IMG/VR virus record: IMGVR_UViG_3300005264_000092 | Location: 1-24,249 of that record | DNA length: 24,249 bases | Reading direction: 5' to 3' (one strand) | Origin: a virus | Part shown: piece by piece, positions 22,701 to 24,249 of the stretch | Layout: each line of letters begins with the position of its first letter | How positions within the stretch are numbered: position 1 is the stretch's first letter | Notes under the pieces: model-generated | What the model was told of the DNA's origin: nothing | Databases searched by the model: none | Seen by the model: the letters and a program-made list of their open reading frames with translations, nothing else | Translations under genes and position numbers: made by a program

Positions 22701-22803
22701 TGATATAACTTTAAATAATAGTTTTAATATCTCGAGTGAAATGGATATAGAGGAAACTGGCGAGAAATTAACTAAAATAATTATAGAAGGAACAAGGGGG
22801 TAA
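19783..22803 (+). CDS. Tape measure protein
   Basis: A 1006-residue tail length ruler. It starts with a tape-measure N-terminal region (MTTKLTLPLVALGGVLIKTASDVEQMSSKF), followed by a long helical part. A hydrophobic stretch at about residues 275-350 (LAIGAIVASAGPLLLILSALI; AGLVIGLAGIVGGMAVLIKF) is the membrane-active part that helps DNA cross the host membrane. Residues about 560-900 are long coiled coils rich in Glu, Lys and Gln. The end is a short beta-rich domain. The family usually scales tail length at about 0.15 nm per residue, which suggests a tail near 150 nm. No lytic transglycosylase or peptidase motif was seen. AAGGAGG precedes ATG 19783. Confidence 0.95.
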   Translation: MALGTNTRNILVNINSNAVAFATQMGIAGNAVAGLQGNIKSLGKTMTTKLTLPLVALGGVLIKTASDVEQMSSKFSIVFGDLSEEVTGWSEEVADVMSRSKYDIQEYAVSFQDLLKPMGFMADEAKELSKDLTTLGIDVASLNHKSDVDVMRDFQGALTGSSETVKKYGIIINDATIKQEAERMGIKRSVRELTELEKVRIKYNILVNSTTDAHGNAELTAHELANEFKNLQGSLKELSKELGEELMPMATDVVVKLTELADKVAGMDSDSQKRILAIGAIVASAGPLLLILSALISSTTVVLSTAKKIPLVLGKVKTAIMGVTASTAGLVIGLAGIVGGMAVLIKFFKDYGDEIERVNTGTQRMKDIYADGIIDSKEFDEGRESMKKITQELDDIKNKGLEVQRVLEGTELKFIIKPTVDYKGTAYEALKIQHEINSKGGLVDEIQLNFGDIETFLKANNDFLNIQQQRAIVTKDVKNAVDSLTNAESRNKDTLSRLVKSYDITIESMVDEKERVNDLVKTYNDMSVETNLNIEDKKALKAIEDELSNTIGVSSTIIDKQTNSLKLNMNAINNYNDTVSGSISSMTDTTTKGLLDYKKELDSQYEQAEYKRAIARTEYMMADDDFSKKEYQKKIDALETHLLDIEDLRQQADDKLIEKARENTDLLIKNAKDRASEEIQAEEELQQKLEELRASKVNKEISLNQYKYDVQEKTLEEYSAKLKWILKNNSRYYEENLNEELNIRRQIYQSEQQLEESRIQDKINLLNKANDDVIDGINKEKQALKEKYDLDIGFINDKKNAEIQAFEEVERKLSDSRDSGRIEEINQLLEVYKQSTSASGQAEYKKLIQEREDLQLDLQKSYLDKQSEVYDEINDIRKSQYEDDLAEIDNKETLIENNYKELINNINNITDELSSEAILKIDNFKIELNKGIADIFNIDNIPKFTGNIQALSIDTNLSTPEAVKTGQIYNVKNDITLNNSFNISSEMDIEETGEKLTKIIIEGTRG

Positions 22804-22805
22804 TT

Positions 22806-23285
22806 ATGTATACAATAAAAATAAACGGAGTTGATTCATATATTAATTTAAATTCATATGTTGATTTTTTAAATAGTCCAATACCTAATAAAATTGAAAA
22901 TAGAATAAATATAGAAGGAAAGAATGGAACAGTATTAGTTGATACTAATTATGATGATAGAATTGTAAACTTTAAAATGTTAGTTAAATTTACGGGGAAT
23001 TTTAGAGAGAAATTGAGAGAAGTTGTTGATTATTTAGATATTAATAATGAAGTATTATTGAATTTTACTATTGATGATAAGATATTTTATACTGGGATTT
23101 TTAATAATTTAATAATTAATAAATTAAATCATAATTCTATAGAATTAGGTATAACTTATAATTGTAGTCCATATATATATAAGATAATAAATGAAAATAT
23201 TGATTTGGAAACTATTTTTAATAAAGAAGATATAGAAAATTTAACATTAAATACAGATTATTTATATGAAATTAATCCAATATAA
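22806..23285 (+). CDS. Distal tail protein (Dit)-like, short form
   Basis: A 159-residue beta-rich protein directly after the tape measure gene, the Dit position. LNSPIPNKIENRINIEGKNGTVL and then DRIVNFKMLVKFTGNFREKLREVVDYLDINNEVLLNFTIDDKIFYTGIF fit the Sipho_tail/Dit N-terminal belt domain that forms the hexameric hub at the tail tip. Full Dit proteins usually have a second galectin-like domain and exceed 200 residues; this one stops after the hub domain. A terminator follows directly, so the rest of the tail tip (Tal and fibres) must be encoded elsewhere. GGGGG within the upstream stop region serves as the ribosome binding site. Confidence 0.75.
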   Translation: MYTIKINGVDSYINLNSYVDFLNSPIPNKIENRINIEGKNGTVLVDTNYDDRIVNFKMLVKFTGNFREKLREVVDYLDINNEVLLNFTIDDKIFYTGIFNNLIINKLNHNSIELGITYNCSPYIYKIINENIDLETIFNKEDIENLTLNTDYLYEINPI

Positions 23286-23313
23286 AAAAAGCCACCTTTT
23301 ATGGTGGTTTTTT
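23284..23313. terminator. Bidirectional terminator between convergent genes
   Basis: GCCACC (23291-23296) pairs with GGTGGT (23303-23308), extended by A and T runs on both sides, with a 6-base loop. A tract on the left and T tract on the right let it stop both the Dit transcript and the minus-strand gene's transcript. Confidence 0.9.
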
Positions 23314-23316
23314 AAT

Positions 23317-23973
23317 TTAATCTATTGAAGTATATTTTAATTTATATCCATATTTTAAGTTGATATATTCAAAGTTTCCAAGATTTTCTTTAAAAGTTAT
23401 ACTTCCTAATACTTTATCATTATATGTAAATAATAAATTATAAACATATGTGTTCATTTTTCCATTAGTACCATTTATAGTAGCTAATTGAATTTTTACA
23501 TCTTCAAATGATACTAATTTATGAATATCTACTATTTTTAATAATACTTTTTCTAAATCTTGATTATCATTACTTCTTAATAGTCCTATTGGATTAATAA
23601 CCGTTGAATCTATAAATATATCATTTGTTGCATATTTTTTTAATAAGTATTCATTTAATATTTTAGTATCTTTTATATATTTATTTATTAATTCTTTTTT
23701 ATCTCTTAATGTTAATTCATCACTAATTCTTATCTTTATCACAAATTTTTCATCATTAACTACATATAATACATTGTTTTTTACATAACTATCAAATCCA
23801 TCATACATATATCTAAAATATATCTTATCTATATATTCATCTAATAATCTTTTAGGTATTAAATCATTATATCTTGATTTTACAGAACCTCCTATACTTG
23901 ATTCAAAGTTTTCATCTTTTACAAATTCCGATATTACTTTAATTAATCTTTTTTCATTGTCTTTTTTTAACAT
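23317..23973 (-). CDS. Hypothetical protein on the minus strand (218 aa)
   Basis: The only convincing minus-strand gene. It encodes 218 residues: a helical N-terminal region (KRLIKVISEFVKDE), a centre with alternating strands (VLYVVNDEKFVIKIRI), and a strand-rich end (KVLGSITFKENLGNFEYINLKYGYKL). No family was recognised. ATG (complement of 23971-23973) follows GGGAGG held in the loop of a hairpin that is identical over 26 bases to the leader at 10609-10634. Upstream on the minus strand are TATAAT (24038-24033) and paired TATTACA boxes, as before the early-type cassette. This suggests early expression, opposite to the late tail genes. Confidence 0.7.
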   Translation of the reverse strand: MLKKDNEKRLIKVISEFVKDENFESSIGGSVKSRYNDLIPKRLLDEYIDKIYFRYMYDGFDSYVKNNVLYVVNDEKFVIKIRISDELTLRDKKELINKYIKDTKILNEYLLKKYATNDIFIDSTVINPIGLLRSNDNQDLEKVLLKIVDIHKLVSFEDVKIQLATINGTNGKMNTYVYNLLFTYNDKVLGSITFKENLGNFEYINLKYGYKLKYTSID

Positions 23974-23996
23974 TTTTATTACCTCCCAGTAATTTT
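23971..23996 (-). promoter_or_regulatory. Ribosome-binding-site hairpin, copy 2
   Basis: The complement of 23978-23993 reads ATTACTGGGAGGTAAT, forming a 5-bp stem with the ribosome binding site in the loop. The 26 bases up to and including the ATG equal those at 10609-10634. Confidence 0.6.
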
Positions 23997-24032
23997 TAAT
24001 TTTATTAGTTGTTGTTATTCTCTTTATATTCT

Positions 24033-24092
24033 ATTATATGATGATTTTTATACTATTATTACTTTTTTTAAAAATGTAATATAATTGTAATA
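24033..24092 (-). promoter_or_regulatory. Early-type promoter with paired TATTACA boxes, copy 4
   Basis: On the minus strand, TATTACA boxes (complements of 24086-24092 and 24075-24081) lie 11 bp apart and are followed by TTTTTAAAAAAA. A TATAAT (24038-24033) and GAATATAA follow, as upstream of the gene at 10179. It would drive the minus-strand gene. Confidence 0.55.
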
Positions 24093-24103
24093 TAAGTATT
24101 TTT

Positions 24104-24249
24104 AACGAATGAAAATAAATATTATGGATGGATAAAACCCTTTATATGTAAAAATATCCTTAAAAATGAAGTTCTAACAATATTTAAAGATATCAATATA
24201 TAAATTAATTAAGAATATATTAAATCCCTTTAGAATTGAAATTTAAGCG
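24104..24249. repeat. Terminal-inverted-repeat element E (cut by the window end)
   Basis: The left arm AACGAATGAAAATAAATATT, then ATGGATGGAT, continues with an interior that matches element C (13198 to about 13343) with about ten differences over some 145 bases. The expected right arm lies outside the window. No coding frame is called in this stretch. Confidence 0.75.

Noticed and set aside
1-24249. Possible reassignment of TGA to tryptophan, because almost all genes end in TAA or TAG
   Set aside because: All Trp residues in intact genes use TGG, and the gene at 18209-18532 ends in TGA with its neighbour's start overlapping. The standard code explains the window.

Overview
The window is part of a tailed-phage (siphovirus) genome or prophage from a very AT-rich, low-GC Gram-positive host (Bacillota or a relative). 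The evidence is a strong AAGGAGG-type ribosome binding site before nearly every gene, AGA/AAA/ATA-rich codon use, and an SPP1-like order of head and tail genes. Base composition was judged by eye, not computed. No tRNA, rRNA, CRISPR array, integrase or insertion sequence was seen.

Layout from left to right. 1-2756: end of a tail or fibre gene, an N-acetylmuramoyl-L-alanine amidase, two small membrane proteins (holin candidates), and a fibre with a BppU-like start and a self-cleaving S74 chaperone end; an intrinsic terminator closes the block. 2931-5361: a winged-helix protein with a CHC2-like stretch, a RuvC-type resolvase that appears to start at ATC, and a divergent sigma-like protein. 5453-9676: small and large terminase, portal and MuF-type minor head protein. 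10179-13043: a non-structural cassette of five unknown small or medium genes and a TOPRIM primase-like protein, inserted between the head genes. 13627-17065: scaffold, major capsid, connectors and major tail protein. 17275-18887: four unknown genes in a terminator/promoter-bounded (moron-like) cassette. 19160-23285: tail assembly chaperone, tape measure and a short Dit-like protein. 23317-23973: one unknown gene on the minus strand.

The most unusual content is non-coding. Five related terminal-inverted-repeat elements (A 2893-3102, B 9826-9993, C 13198-13434, D 18886-19113, E from 24104 off the window end) sit at gene-module junctions. Their arms read AACGGATGAAAATAAATATT or close variants, and their interiors differ. 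Three carry an attached promoter/operator-like unit with the dyad TTGTCAA-N6-TTGACAA (leftward at B). Two further repeated signals sort with gene class. Paired TATTACA boxes 11 bp apart lie before the apparently early genes. TATTAC-TAA-TATAAT-like sites lie before terminase, scaffold and the tail chaperone, which suggests a late promoter class that the sigma-like protein could serve (inference).

The genes together describe a phage whose late operon (packaging, head, tail, lysis) is broken into cassettes. Each cassette has its own terminator, promoter class and flanking hairpin element, an arrangement that could support module exchange, transcript processing, or both.
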